A model generated the notes under the pieces. That model did not search any database. It had not been told where the DNA came from and saw only the letters and a list, made by a program, of their open reading frames with translations. A stretch of 64,000 nt of DNA from Actinoplanes sp. M2I2 (GTDB lineage Bacteria > Actinomycetota > Actinomycetes > Mycobacteriales > Micromonosporaceae): the NCBI RefSeq assembly GCF_023544445.1, contig NZ_JALPVJ010000005.1:558001-622000 (forward strand), given 5' to 3'. A program made the translations under genes and the position numbers. This document shows positions 22,680 to 32,116 of the stretch, one piece after another. Each line of letters begins with the position of its first letter. The first letter of the stretch is position 1.

Positions 22680-24821
22680 ATGAGCTACTCAGTCCACACC
22701 CCCATCGTCGGCCAGCGGCGACCGTCCCCGGCCCCCGAGGGGACCGCGCCGCGTCCCGCCGGACCGCCGCACCTCGGCTTCCGGCCGGACATCGAGGGCC
22801 TGCGGGCCGTCGCGGTGGTTCTGGTGGTGCTGAGCCACGCCGGGATCACCCGGTTCGCCGGCGGGTACGTCGGGGTGGACGTCTTCTTCGTGATCTCCGG
22901 CTTCCTGATCACGACGCTGCTGGTCAAGGAGCTCGACCGGACCGACACGATCTCGCTGCGCGGCTTCTACGCCCGCCGCGCGGTGCGGTTGCTGCCGGTG
23001 TCGACCGTGGTGCTGGTCGCGACCGTCGTGGCGGCGTGGTTCTGGCTGCCCGCCACCCGGTTCACCTCGATCTCGCTGGACGCGCTGTTCAGCACGTTCT
23101 ACGGAATCAACTGGCGGCTGGCCGCCGAGGGCACCGACTATCTCAACGCGACCGCGGCTCCCTCACCGTTGCAGCATCTCTGGTCACTCGCCGTCGAGGA
23201 GCAGTTCTACCTGGTCTGGCCGCTGCTTCTGCTCGCCTTCTGGGCTCGCCGCCGGGTGCTGGTCGCGCTGAGCGTGCTGGTCGTGGTGTCGCTGGCGATC
23301 AGCGTGCAGCAGACCACGTCGGCCGCGCCGTGGGCTTACTTCGGGTCGCACACGCGCGCGTGGGAGCTGGGGATCGGCGCGCTCGTCGCCGTGGCGGGCG
23401 GCTTCCTCCGGCGTACCCCTAGGAGTCTGGCCGCCCTGCTCACCTGGGCCGGGCTCACCGCGGTGCTGGTCGCCGCGGTGACGTTCGACGAGTCGACGCC
23501 GTTCCCCGGCTACGCCGCCCTGCTGCCGGTGCTCGGCACCGCCGCGGTGATCGCCGGCGGCACGCACGCCGGGGGCTGGGGAGCCGGCCGGGTGATCGGC
23601 ACCGCGCCGTTCCGGTTCGTCGGCAAGCTGTCGTACGGCTGGTACCTCTGGCACTGGCCGGTGCTGATGATCGGGCCGCTCGCCCTCGGGCGCGACCCGA
23701 GCGTGAAGACCAACCTCGCCTTCGCGGTGGCCGCCCTCGGCCTGGCCTGGGTCACCTACCACACGGTCGAGAACCCGGTCCGGACGCGACCGTGGCTGCG
23801 GCGCCGCGCCCGCCGGGGCGTGGCCCTGGGCCTCATCCTCTCGGCCTCGGCCGCCGTTCTGGCCCTGATCGCGGGACTGTTGACGCCGGCTCTGCCGACC
23901 GGACCGGACGGCCCCGACCTGCACGCCGAGATCGCCGCCGCGGCCGACCCGCGGAGCCGGCTGACCGAGGTGATCGCCGGCTCGCTGGGCGCCGGGAAGC
24001 TGCCGGCGAACCTGACACCACGGCTCGCCGACGCCGGCGCGGTGAAGCAGAGCCCGCGGATCTACCAGGACCAGTGCCACCTCAACTACACGCAGACCCG
24101 ACCGGCCGGGGCCTGCGTCTACGGCGACCCCGACGGCGCCCGGACGATGTATCTGATCGGCGACTCGCACGCCGCGCACTGGTTCCCGGCCGTCGACGCG
24201 GCCGCCCGCAACCACGGCTGGCGGCTGGTGGCGCTGACCAAGGCGGCCTGCCAGCTGCCGCAGGTGCTGGTCCACAATGAAGTGCTCAAGCGGCCGTACA
24301 CCGAATGTGTGACCTGGCGGAACCAGGTCCTGCAGCGGGTGGCGCGGGACCGGCCCGACCTGGTCGTGATGGCCTCCAACGACACCGACAACGGTGGCCT
24401 GATCGGCGCCGACGGCCGGACCGTGGCCCGGGCGGGCAACCAGGACGATCCGCTCTGGGTGCGGGCCTGGCAGCAGACGTGGCGCCGGCTCGACGGCATC
24501 CCGATGCTGCTGTTGCAGGACACGCCGCTGCCCGACGGCAACGCGCCCGAGTGCGCCGCGGTCAACGCCCGGCGGCTCGGCGCCTGCGACCGCCGGACCA
24601 CCCGGGCGATCAGCGAACGGGGCCGGCGCGGGCTGATCGCGGACGCGGCCCAGGCCTCGGGTCTGCGGGTGATCGATCCGACCCCGTGGCTCTGCGGCCG
24701 CGGGAAATGCCCGATCGTCATCGGCAACACGCTGGTCTACAAGGACAACAGCCACCTGACCGTCGCCTACGCCGAGGCGGTCGCCCCGGTGGTCGACCGG
24801 GCGATCTTTCCCCGCCGCTAA
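22680..24821 (+). CDS. membrane acyltransferase with SGNH domain (OafA/YrhL type)
   Basis: 713 residues. The N-terminal part (about 30-370) is an acyltransferase-3 membrane domain with GLRAVAVVLVVLSHAG (catalytic His) and VGVDVFFVISGFLI; SYGWYLWHWPVLMIG follows later. The C-terminal part (about 480-713) is an extracytoplasmic SGNH domain with GDSHAAHWFP (nucleophile Ser) and DNSHLT (Asp/His). Such proteins move acyl groups across the membrane and attach them to surface polysaccharide, peptidoglycan or antibiotics. ATG 22680 follows TTGGAGA; the frame is open further upstream without signals. Its end overlaps the convergent DUF1707 gene by 4 nt. Confidence 0.9.
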   Translation: MSYSVHTPIVGQRRPSPAPEGTAPRPAGPPHLGFRPDIEGLRAVAVVLVVLSHAGITRFAGGYVGVDVFFVISGFLITTLLVKELDRTDTISLRGFYARRAVRLLPVSTVVLVATVVAAWFWLPATRFTSISLDALFSTFYGINWRLAAEGTDYLNATAAPSPLQHLWSLAVEEQFYLVWPLLLLAFWARRRVLVALSVLVVVSLAISVQQTTSAAPWAYFGSHTRAWELGIGALVAVAGGFLRRTPRSLAALLTWAGLTAVLVAAVTFDESTPFPGYAALLPVLGTAAVIAGGTHAGGWGAGRVIGTAPFRFVGKLSYGWYLWHWPVLMIGPLALGRDPSVKTNLAFAVAALGLAWVTYHTVENPVRTRPWLRRRARRGVALGLILSASAAVLALIAGLLTPALPTGPDGPDLHAEIAAAADPRSRLTEVIAGSLGAGKLPANLTPRLADAGAVKQSPRIYQDQCHLNYTQTRPAGACVYGDPDGARTMYLIGDSHAAHWFPAVDAAARNHGWRLVALTKAACQLPQVLVHNEVLKRPYTECVTWRNQVLQRVARDRPDLVVMASNDTDNGGLIGADGRTVARAGNQDDPLWVRAWQQTWRRLDGIPMLLLQDTPLPDGNAPECAAVNARRLGACDRRTTRAISERGRRGLIADAAQASGLRVIDPTPWLCGRGKCPIVIGNTLVYKDNSHLTVAYAEAVAPVVDRAIFPRR

Positions 24822-25273
24822 CGGCGCTGCTGGTGGCGGATCACCTGGACGCCGACCGTCACCGCGGCCAGGGCGGCGCCGGGGACGAGCATCCACACCG
24901 GCCACGGGTAGACGCCGCTGTCGGCGCCGACCACGACGAGGGCGTAGACGACCAGGTTGACCACGGCCAGGGCGGCCCAGATGGTCCACAGCACGAGCAT
25001 CGCGGTGGGCAGCCGCCGGGCCCGGCGGCGTTGCTCGGCCTCGTGGCGGGAGCGCACCTCGCCCGCGGTGAGGCCCGGGCGGGGCAGGTCGGTGAGGAGC
25101 ATCAGCAGCTCCTGATAGGTCTTCGACGAATACGCCAGCCCGACCCGCTCGTCGTACTCGTGCAGGGTCAGCCGGCCCTCGTCGAGCGCGGTCTTCAGCT
25201 GGTCGGCGACCTTCTGCCGATCCGTGTCGGCGGCGCGCATCGTCTCGATGTCGGCCCGGACATCTTTCGCCAT
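24818..25273 (-). CDS. DUF1707 membrane protein
   Basis: 151 residues. The N-terminal DUF1707 segment (MRAADTDRQKVADQLKTAL, then EGRLTLHEYDERV, about residues 12-65) is followed by a basic linker and two transmembrane segments (roughly 92-113 and 122-143). The family is abundant in actinobacteria and uncharacterised. AGGAG lies 7 nt before ATG 25273. Confidence 0.85.
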   Translation of the reverse strand: MAKDVRADIETMRAADTDRQKVADQLKTALDEGRLTLHEYDERVGLAYSSKTYQELLMLLTDLPRPGLTAGEVRSRHEAEQRRRARRLPTAMLVLWTIWAALAVVNLVVYALVVVGADSGVYPWPVWMLVPGAALAAVTVGVQVIRHQQRR

Positions 25274-25350
25274 CGGACGCTCCTTTACGCACCCCCGTCG
25301 GTCGGGTCAGGCTATCCGAGCAGCGGCACGGATCGGCAGGGGGGAAAACC

Positions 25351-26001
25351 ATGAGACTGCGTCTCGAGAAGTCCGGGTCCCAGGCGTACGAGGAGGTGGT
25401 CGTCCAGCTCCGGGCGGCGTACGACGACAAGGCCGCCGCCCGCCGCGACAACCACGCCAAGGCGCAGTGGAAGCTCGGCGAGCGGGCGGCGTTCCTGGAC
25501 CGGCTCCGGGCGGCCGACGCCCGTACGCTGCTCGAGGTCGGCTGCGGGACCGGGCAGGACAGCGAGTTCTTCCAGCAGGAGGGTCTCGCGGTGACCGCGG
25601 TCGACCTGTCGCCCGCGATGGTCGAGCGGGCTCGCGCCCGGGGCGTCCGGGCCTCCGTACGGGACGTGCTCGATCTCGGCTTCCCGGAGTCCACGTTCGA
25701 CGCCGTCTATTCGATCAACACGCTCCTGCACGTCCCGAACGCGGATCTCGACGCCGCGCTGAACGCGATCCGGGCGGTGCTGGCCCCGGGCGGGCTGTTC
25801 TTCCTCGGCCTCTACGGCGGCGAGGAAGAGGAGGGGGTCGCGCCCGAGGACGAGCACGAGCCGGCCCGGTTCTTCTCGTTCCGGTCGGACCGGCAGCTGC
25901 TGCGGTTCGCCGAGCGCGCCTTCGACGTCCTCGACTTCCACGCCTACGACGACCGGACCGGCGTGCGCTTCCAAGCGCTGACTCTCGTCGAACCTCTTTA
26001 G
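25351..26001 (+). CDS. class I SAM-dependent methyltransferase
   Basis: 216 residues. The SAM-binding motif [15 protein letters not shown] is at about residues 60-75, [15 protein letters not shown] follows, and post-motif [14 protein letters not shown] is present. The substrate is unknown. A Glu-rich loop ([15 protein letters not shown]) is unusual. The stop overlaps the convergent MFS gene by 4 nt. Confidence 0.88.
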   Translation: MRLRLEKSGSQAYEEVVVQLRAAYDDKAAARRDNHAKAQWKLGERAAFLDRLRAADARTLLEVGCGTGQDSEFFQQEGLAVTAVDLSPAMVERARARGVRASVRDVLDLGFPESTFDAVYSINTLLHVPNADLDAALNAIRAVLAPGGLFFLGLYGGEEEEGVAPEDEHEPARFFSFRSDRQLLRFAERAFDVLDFHAYDDRTGVRFQALTLVEPL

Positions 26002-27248
26002 ACCGGCTCGGCGGCCAGCGCCTCGCGCAGCCGGTCGGTGGCGCGCTTGTCGGCCCGGGCGATCGAACCGTGCGGCACGGCCGCCACCAGGGCGGCCACC
26101 ATCAGTACGGCCGCCGCGAAGACGAACGCCCAGCCCAAGCCGCCGGGCTGGTCGACGATCGCGCCCGCCACCGCGCCGCCGGCGGCGCTGCCGGCCACCG
26201 AGACGGTCACGATCCAGGTGTACGCCTCGTTGAGCATCGCGGGCGGCGCCAGCCGGCCGACCAGGTTGGTCTCGACGTTGAGCGCCGGGGCGATCGTCGC
26301 GCCGCCCAGCACCAGGGCCACGCCGAGCCAGAGCGGGCTGGGCATGAAGGCCAGCACCAGGAAGCTCAGCGAGACCGCGCCCAGCAGCCAGGCGAACTGG
26401 CGGGGCAGCTCCATCGCGGGCCGCCGGGTGCCGAACCAGATGCCGCTGATCGCGCTGCCGATGCCCCAGACGCCCAGGAGGACGCCGCCCAGGCCGTCCC
26501 CGCCGCCGTGCGCGCTCGCGTAGGCCGGGACGATGACGCCGGCCGCGCCGAACGCGATGCCGAGCGCGATCACGCAGACGAGCAGGGCCGGGAAGCCGGT
26601 CACCTTGAGCGGGCCCAGCCCGCGGGCCGCGGTGTCCCGCTCGTGGCGGTGGTGGCGGCGCATGACCGGCAGCCGTGAGATCCACAGGGTGCCGGCGAAG
26701 GTGGCCACGGCCGCCCCCAGCAGCGCCATGGCCGGGCTGGTCAGCACCACGAAGCCGGCCACCAGGATCGGGCCGAGCACGAAGACCAGCTCGAACAGCG
26801 ACGTCTCGGCGGCGATCGCGGCGCCCCGCAGGTGGTGCTGTCCGCCGCCCGGTTCGGTCATGTCGGTCCAGGCCCGCCGGATGGCCGCGGTCAGCGGCGG
26901 ATAGGTGGCGCCGGCGACGGCGGCCGACACGAAGATCCACGGGTTCCGGTCGACCAGCACCAGCGCCACCAGGGCGAGCGGGTGCAGCACGGCGGTGGCG
27001 ACGAGGATCGGCGACGGCCCGATGCGGTCGGCCAGGCGGCCCGCGATCGGGCTGATCGCCGCGCCCGCGAGCGCGTAGAGGCCACCGGCCAGGCCGGCCG
27101 TGGCGTAGCTGCCGGTGGCCCGCTCGACGAGCAGGAGGAGAGCCAGCGGCGTCATGCCGATGCCGAGGCGAGCCAGAATCCCGACGCTGAGCAGGACCCG
27201 CCCGCCCGGCAGGTGCCAGACGCCCAGGTATTGACGCAGCGCGGTCAC
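25998..27248 (-). CDS. MFS transporter
   Basis: 416 residues with about twelve hydrophobic segments and an MFS loop motif [14 protein letters not shown] (about 60-73). It resembles drug/metabolite efflux-type actinobacterial MFS proteins; the substrate is unknown. GTG 27248 is selected because AGGAGGAG lies 4 nt upstream, although the frame extends 13 codons further. A hairpin and the htpX gene lie upstream. Confidence 0.87.
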   Translation of the reverse strand: MTALRQYLGVWHLPGGRVLLSVGILARLGIGMTPLALLLLVERATGSYATAGLAGGLYALAGAAISPIAGRLADRIGPSPILVATAVLHPLALVALVLVDRNPWIFVSAAVAGATYPPLTAAIRRAWTDMTEPGGGQHHLRGAAIAAETSLFELVFVLGPILVAGFVVLTSPAMALLGAAVATFAGTLWISRLPVMRRHHRHERDTAARGLGPLKVTGFPALLVCVIALGIAFGAAGVIVPAYASAHGGGDGLGGVLLGVWGIGSAISGIWFGTRRPAMELPRQFAWLLGAVSLSFLVLAFMPSPLWLGVALVLGGATIAPALNVETNLVGRLAPPAMLNEAYTWIVTVSVAGSAAGGAVAGAIVDQPGGLGWAFVFAAAVLMVAALVAAVPHGSIARADKRATDRLREALAAEPV

Positions 27249-27347
27249 AGCTCTCCTCCTTGGTAACGACTCAACAGGCCATCGCACCTTAACGCCGGGA
27301 CCGCGCGCAACACATCCGCAATAGGAGCGGTGGTGTGCGGAAACACA

Positions 27348-27376
27348 ACAGGGCCGCCCGAACCGGGCGGCCCTGT
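27348..27376 (-). terminator. htpX terminator
   Basis: A perfect 13-bp stem ACAGGGCCGCCCG / CGGGCGGCCCTGT around a 3-nt loop, 10 nt past the htpX stop. Confidence 0.85.
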
Positions 27377-27386
27377 TTGTTCCTGG

Positions 27387-28259
27387 TCAGCGTGCGAACT
27401 GGATGGCGCCGGCCTGCTCGCGCAGCCGGGCGACGCGCTGCTCCATCGGCGGGTGGGTGGAGAACAGTTTGGCGACACCGGCGGCCCGGAACGGGTTGGC
27501 GATCATCAGATGCGCCGCGCTGGTGAGCTGGTTGTCGGCCGGCAGCGGCATCCGCTGTGCGCCGTACTGGATCTTCTCGAGCGCACTGGCCAGGGCCAGA
27601 GGGTCACCGGTCAGCGTCGCGCCGTCGGCGTCGGCCTGGAACTCGCGGTTGCGGCTGATCGCCAGCTGGATGATGGTCGCGGCCAGCGGGCCGAGGATCA
27701 GCATCAGCAGCAGGGACGCCGGGTTGGGGCTGTCCTCGTCATCCGAGCCGCCCAGCGGCAGGAAGATCGCCAGCTGGGCCAGACCGGTGATGATGCCGGC
27801 CAGGGCGCCCGCCACGCTGGAGATCAGGATGTCGCGGTTGTAGACGTGCGACAGCTCGTGCCCGATCACCGCGCGCAGCTCGCGCTGGGTGAGCAACTGG
27901 GTGATGCCGGTCGTCACCGCGACGGCGGCATGCCGCGGGTTGCGCCCGGTCGCGAACGCGTTCGGCTGCATCGTCGGCGAGACGTACAGCCGCGGCATCG
28001 GCTGCCCCGCGCTGGTCGCCAGCTCCCGCACCGTCTGGTGAAGCCACGGCGCCTCGGCCTCGCTGACCGGCCGCGCGCGCATCGCCCGCAGGGCCAGCTT
28101 GTCCGAGAAGAAGTAGGAGCCGGCGTTCATCGCCAGCGAGAGGAAGACCGCGAACACGAGGCCGCCACTGCCACCGAGCCAGTAGCCGGCGCCCAGGATG
28201 ATCGCCGTCAGCAGACCCAGCAGAGCGGCCGTCTTGAGGCCGTTGTGATGGCTGTGCAA
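27387..28259 (-). CDS. htpX: membrane zinc metalloprotease HtpX
   Basis: 290 residues. Two N-terminal membrane segments (about 11-45), the zinc motif HELSH at residues 134-138, further hydrophobic segments at about 145-195, and the distal zinc ligand region [13 protein letters not shown]. HtpX degrades damaged membrane proteins and is linked to heat and envelope stress. The start is TTG 28259 with AAGGAG 5 nt upstream; there is no nearer ATG in frame with a binding site. Confidence 0.94.
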   Translation of the reverse strand: MHSHHNGLKTAALLGLLTAIILGAGYWLGGSGGLVFAVFLSLAMNAGSYFFSDKLALRAMRARPVSEAEAPWLHQTVRELATSAGQPMPRLYVSPTMQPNAFATGRNPRHAAVAVTTGITQLLTQRELRAVIGHELSHVYNRDILISSVAGALAGIITGLAQLAIFLPLGGSDDEDSPNPASLLLMLILGPLAATIIQLAISRNREFQADADGATLTGDPLALASALEKIQYGAQRMPLPADNQLTSAAHLMIANPFRAAGVAKLFSTHPPMEQRVARLREQAGAIQFAR

Positions 28260-28442
28260 GGGAACTCCTTCGGACTGCGGACCCGGTAGGGCCACGCACT
28301 CATGAAACGTCGCTCAGCTGCCTTTTCATCCGATCGACGCTGTGAGTTCGCTGGAGGCCGCCGTTCGCTCAGATCGCCGTCCGGTGAGCCGAAACACAGG
28401 TCACCACGGCCGGAAGAGAACGCGCGAACCCGAGGACGGCAG

Positions 28443-29117
28443 ATGACCGAGGACGAGTGGTCGCTGGAGGACGGTGACGACCAGCGCAACTGGTTCGTGC
28501 GCCACAAGGTGCTCGGCGGTCTCGGTGGTGGCGCGGTCGGTCTGGCCCTGGTGTTGTCCCTCATCGGGGCGGCCACCGGCGGCGCCGCGGAGGTGCCCGG
28601 GTCGCCTCGGGTGGCTGTCCCTGCCGTGCCGATCGTGGACGCCCAGACACCTGGGCCGGCCGGGACGGTGGCCGAAGAGGCCGCGCCAGCAGAGGAGGTG
28701 GCCTCCCGGCCTGCCGCGGACAAGGGTGCCGCAAAGAAGGCCGCCGCGAAGAAGGCGGCGGCCGAGACGGCGGCGGCCAGGAAGGCGGCTGCAAGAAAAG
28801 CGGCCGCTGCCGAGCGGAAAGCCGAGGAGCAGCGGTCGAGCCTTCCCGCGGGTACGGATTGCCGGCTGCTCGCCGAGGAGGCCGTCCGGATCTCCGGTGA
28901 GTCCGGCAACGACGTCAAGGTCATCAAGATCCGGGCCCTCAAGGTCCTCCAGGACAACCGGAAGACCTACACGCTTCCGACCGGCTCCGGCAGCACGCTC
29001 GTGCTGTCCTGCTCGGGCCGGGCGGTCACCTCGGCCGGCCTGGCCAACATCCCGATCCTGCTCAGGATGACCGTCGACGCCGACAGCGACTACTTCGTCG
29101 GATACCGCGCCCGCTGA
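28443..29117 (+). CDS. single-pass membrane protein with Ala/Lys-rich stalk
   Basis: 224 residues: acidic N-terminus, one transmembrane segment (about 28-48), then an Ala/Lys/Arg/Glu-rich helical stalk (about 90-135) built from KKAAA/RKAAA units, and a C-terminal domain of about 85 residues with Cys near positions 140 and 200. The membrane topology puts the C-terminal domain outside. No family recognised. ATG 28443 follows GAGGACGGCAG. It is divergent from htpX across about 180 bp. Confidence 0.6.
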   Translation: MTEDEWSLEDGDDQRNWFVRHKVLGGLGGGAVGLALVLSLIGAATGGAAEVPGSPRVAVPAVPIVDAQTPGPAGTVAEEAAPAEEVASRPAADKGAAKKAAAKKAAAETAAARKAAARKAAAAERKAEEQRSSLPAGTDCRLLAEEAVRISGESGNDVKVIKIRALKVLQDNRKTYTLPTGSGSTLVLSCSGRAVTSAGLANIPILLRMTVDADSDYFVGYRAR

Positions 29118-29156
29118 CCGGCCGGAACGCCCGAGCCGTCAGGCCCGCCCGGGCGG

Positions 29157-30620
29157 TCAGGAGAGGGCGTCGAAGAGCAGTTGCGGCGCGAAGCCCAGGG
29201 CCACGGCGGCGACGGCGGCCGTGAGCAGGGCGGCGGCGATCGGCCGGGCCACCGGCAGGCGTGGGTGGAGGGCGGCCTCGAGCAGCTCAGGGTCGGCCAC
29301 CGGGATGCCCACGCGCGGCGGGGAGGCGTACAGCAGGGCGGCCACCCGCACGTAGTAGGCCAGGGCGATCACGGCGTTGAGCGCGACGACGACGGCGAGC
29401 CAGGTCTGGCCGTGGTCGATGAGGGCGTCGACGATGGTGACCTTGGCGAACAGACCGGCCAGACCGGGTGGCAGACCGGCCAGCCCGGCCAGCGACAGCA
29501 CCAGGGCGGCGCCCAGCCACGGGGACCGGCGGGCGGCGCCACGGTAGGACGCGATGTCGCCGCCGTCCCCACCGGGCGGACGCAGGGCGGCCACCACGCC
29601 GAAGGCCATGAACTCCAGGATCACGAAGAACACCGCGTACGCGGCCGCGGCCTCCACGCCGTCGGCGCCCAGGGCCAGCGGGGCGAGGATGTAGCCCGCC
29701 TGGGCGATCGACGACCAGGCCAGCAGGCGGACCATGCGGGTCTGGCGCAGGGCCACCAGATTGCCGACGGTCATGGTCAGCACGGCCAGGAACGCGGTCA
29801 GGGACGCGGCGTCCAGGCGGCTCACGACCGCGGCCAGGGCCAGCACGCCGCCCAGCTTGGAAGCCGTGGAGAGATAGGCGGCCACCGGGAGCGGGGAGCC
29901 CTCGTACGTAGGTGGGGCCCAGGCGTGCAGCGGGACCGCGGCCACCTTGAAGGCCAGGCCGATCACCAGGAGCGCCACGCCGACGTCGGCCACCGGGGCG
30001 GTCGGGCCGGCGCCGGCGAGCAGCCGGTCGAAGTGCAGGGCGCCGGTGGCGGCGTAGTTGAGGGCCGCGCCGAGCAGGGCGATGGCCGTCGAGATGACGC
30101 TGATCAGGAAGAACGTGACCGAGGCGGAGGCCCCCGACGTGGTGACCCGCTCCCCCGGCGCGAAGCGGCGCAGGCCGACCAGGAGGTAGAGCGGCAGGGT
30201 CAGCGTCTCCAGGCCGACGATCAGGGTGATCAGGTCGCCGGCGTAGGCGACCACGACGCCGCCGGTCATCGAGGCGGCCAGCAGGAAGCAGAACTCGCCC
30301 ACCGGGGCCGTGCCCAGGCGCAGCGACGGCACCGAGAGGGCCAGCACGCCGACGGTCAGGGCGGCGAAGACGACTGCGGCCGTGGCGGCCAGCGGACCGG
30401 GGACCCAGGAGCAGGCGCTGCCGTTCGGGTCGCAGAAGGTGCCGGCCCGGCTGCCGGTGACGATCGCGCCGGCCACCGTGGCCAGGCCGCCGACGGCCAG
30501 GGCGCCGATCGTCACGGCTCGGCGGGCGAGCAGCAGGTCGGCCAGGAGCACCAGCACGGCGGTGCCGGCGGCGGCGTAGAGGGGCAGCAGCGAAAGGTGG
30601 TCGACGGCCTGGGCCTTCAT
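29157..30620 (-). CDS. nuoN: complex I subunit NuoN
   Basis: 487 residues, an antiporter-like membrane subunit of NADH:quinone oxidoreductase with about 14 hydrophobic segments. Recognisable parts are LPLYLLVGLRRF and the proton-channel region TYEGSPLPVAAYLSTASKLGG. Last gene of the reduced nuo cluster; its ATG overlaps the nuoM stop by 4 nt. Confidence 0.93.
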   Translation of the reverse strand: MKAQAVDHLSLLPLYAAAGTAVLVLLADLLLARRAVTIGALAVGGLATVAGAIVTGSRAGTFCDPNGSACSWVPGPLAATAAVVFAALTVGVLALSVPSLRLGTAPVGEFCFLLAASMTGGVVVAYAGDLITLIVGLETLTLPLYLLVGLRRFAPGERVTTSGASASVTFFLISVISTAIALLGAALNYAATGALHFDRLLAGAGPTAPVADVGVALLVIGLAFKVAAVPLHAWAPPTYEGSPLPVAAYLSTASKLGGVLALAAVVSRLDAASLTAFLAVLTMTVGNLVALRQTRMVRLLAWSSIAQAGYILAPLALGADGVEAAAAYAVFFVILEFMAFGVVAALRPPGGDGGDIASYRGAARRSPWLGAALVLSLAGLAGLPPGLAGLFAKVTIVDALIDHGQTWLAVVVALNAVIALAYYVRVAALLYASPPRVGIPVADPELLEAALHPRLPVARPIAAALLTAAVAAVALGFAPQLLFDALS

Positions 30621-32116
30621 CGGAGTGCCTCCGTCAAGGCTCGTACGGGATCACTCGTCGCGGCCAGGACCAGCGTGGGCGCGACCCCCACGGCCAGCGT
30701 GAGGATCACCAGCGGCGACCACGCCAGCCACTCCGCGCGGGCGATGGCCGACGGCGCCGCGAGCGTCACCGCGGGCCCGTGCGACACCTTGCGCAGCAGG
30801 CGCAGGAAGTACGCGGCGGTCAGGGCGCCACCGATCGCGGCCAGCACGGCCAGCGTCAGCCACAGGCCACCGCCCCGCTGCACGGCCGCGACCACGGCGA
30901 ACGCCTCACCCCAGAAGCCGGCCAGACCGGGCAGGCCGAGCGACGCGATCGCGGCGAAGCCGAACAGGCCGGCCAGCCGGGGCGCGGTCTCCCGCAGGCC
31001 GCCCAGCTCGGCCAGCTCGCCGGTGTGGGCCCTGTCCTTGATCGCGCCGGCCAGGAAGAACAGCAGGCCGGTGATCAGGCCGTGTGCGACGTTGCCGAGC
31101 AGCGCGGCCTGCAGGCCGGTGGCGCTCAGCGTGGCGATGCCGAGCAGCACGAATCCCATGTGGCTGACGCTCGAATAGGCGATCAGCCGCTTCAGCTCGG
31201 TCTGGCGCAGGCAGATCAGCGACCCGGCCAGGATGGCGGCGACGGCGAGGATGCCGAGCAGCGGCGCGGCCCACTCGGCGCCCAGCGGCGCGACACCGAC
31301 CCCGACCCGGATCAGGCCGTACGTGCCCATCTTGAGCAGCACGCCGGCCAGGATCACCGAGCCGACCGTCGGGGCCTGGGTGTGCGCGTCGGGCAGCCAG
31401 GTGTGCAGCGGCCAGAGCGGGGCCTTGACGGCGAACGCGATGGCGAACAGGGCGAACGCCGCGTACTGGGTCGAGCGCGATAGGCCGGCGCCCCCGGTGA
31501 GCTCGGCCAGGTCGCCGGTGCCCGCCGCGACGGTGACGGTGACGACCCCGAGCAGCAGCAGGACCGAGCCGAACAGCGTGTAGAGCACGAACTTGCGGGC
31601 CGCCCGTCGCCGGTCTTCGCCGCCCCAGCCGGCGATCACCGCGTACATGGGCAGCAGCACGACCTCGAAGAACAGGAAGAACAGGATCAGGTCGAGGGCC
31701 AGGAACGTGCCGAGGATGCCGGCTTCGAGGACCAGGAGCAGGGCCATCAGCGTCCGGCCCGAGCCGCCGGCCGGGACCTTCCCGATCGTGTACGCGCAAC
31801 ACAGCACCGTGAGCAGGCCGGTCAGTGCGACGAGCGGGTAGGAGACGCCGTCCACGCCCAGGTGGAAGTCGAGGCGCAGCGCGGGGACCCAGGAGACGTC
31901 GAGCTCGGCCCACGGGCGTACGGACAGGAGGTTGGCGGAGGAGGCCGACCAGCCGTCGTCATGGGCGAAGGGCAGCGCGACGATGGGGATGAGCGTGAGG
32001 GCGGCGAAGACCGTGCCGGTGCGGCGGGCCGCGTGGTCGAGCCGGGCCGGGAAGAGCGCGAGCACGCCCGCGCCCACGGCCGGGACGAGGAGGACGGCGA
32101 GCAGGGCCACGGTCAT
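30617..32116 (-). CDS. nuoM: complex I subunit NuoM
   Basis: 499 residues, the second antiporter-like subunit. Typical segments are FFLFFEVVLLPMYAVIAGWGG, KAPLWPLHTWLPDAHTQAPT and KRLIAYSSVSHMGFVLLG. ATG 32116 overlaps the nuoL stop by 4 nt; the frame is open further upstream but that part is a shadow of nuoL. Confidence 0.95.
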   Translation of the reverse strand: MTVALLAVLLVPAVGAGVLALFPARLDHAARRTGTVFAALTLIPIVALPFAHDDGWSASSANLLSVRPWAELDVSWVPALRLDFHLGVDGVSYPLVALTGLLTVLCCAYTIGKVPAGGSGRTLMALLLVLEAGILGTFLALDLILFFLFFEVVLLPMYAVIAGWGGEDRRRAARKFVLYTLFGSVLLLLGVVTVTVAAGTGDLAELTGGAGLSRSTQYAAFALFAIAFAVKAPLWPLHTWLPDAHTQAPTVGSVILAGVLLKMGTYGLIRVGVGVAPLGAEWAAPLLGILAVAAILAGSLICLRQTELKRLIAYSSVSHMGFVLLGIATLSATGLQAALLGNVAHGLITGLLFFLAGAIKDRAHTGELAELGGLRETAPRLAGLFGFAAIASLGLPGLAGFWGEAFAVVAAVQRGGGLWLTLAVLAAIGGALTAAYFLRLLRKVSHGPAVTLAAPSAIARAEWLAWSPLVILTLAVGVAPTLVLAATSDPVRALTEALR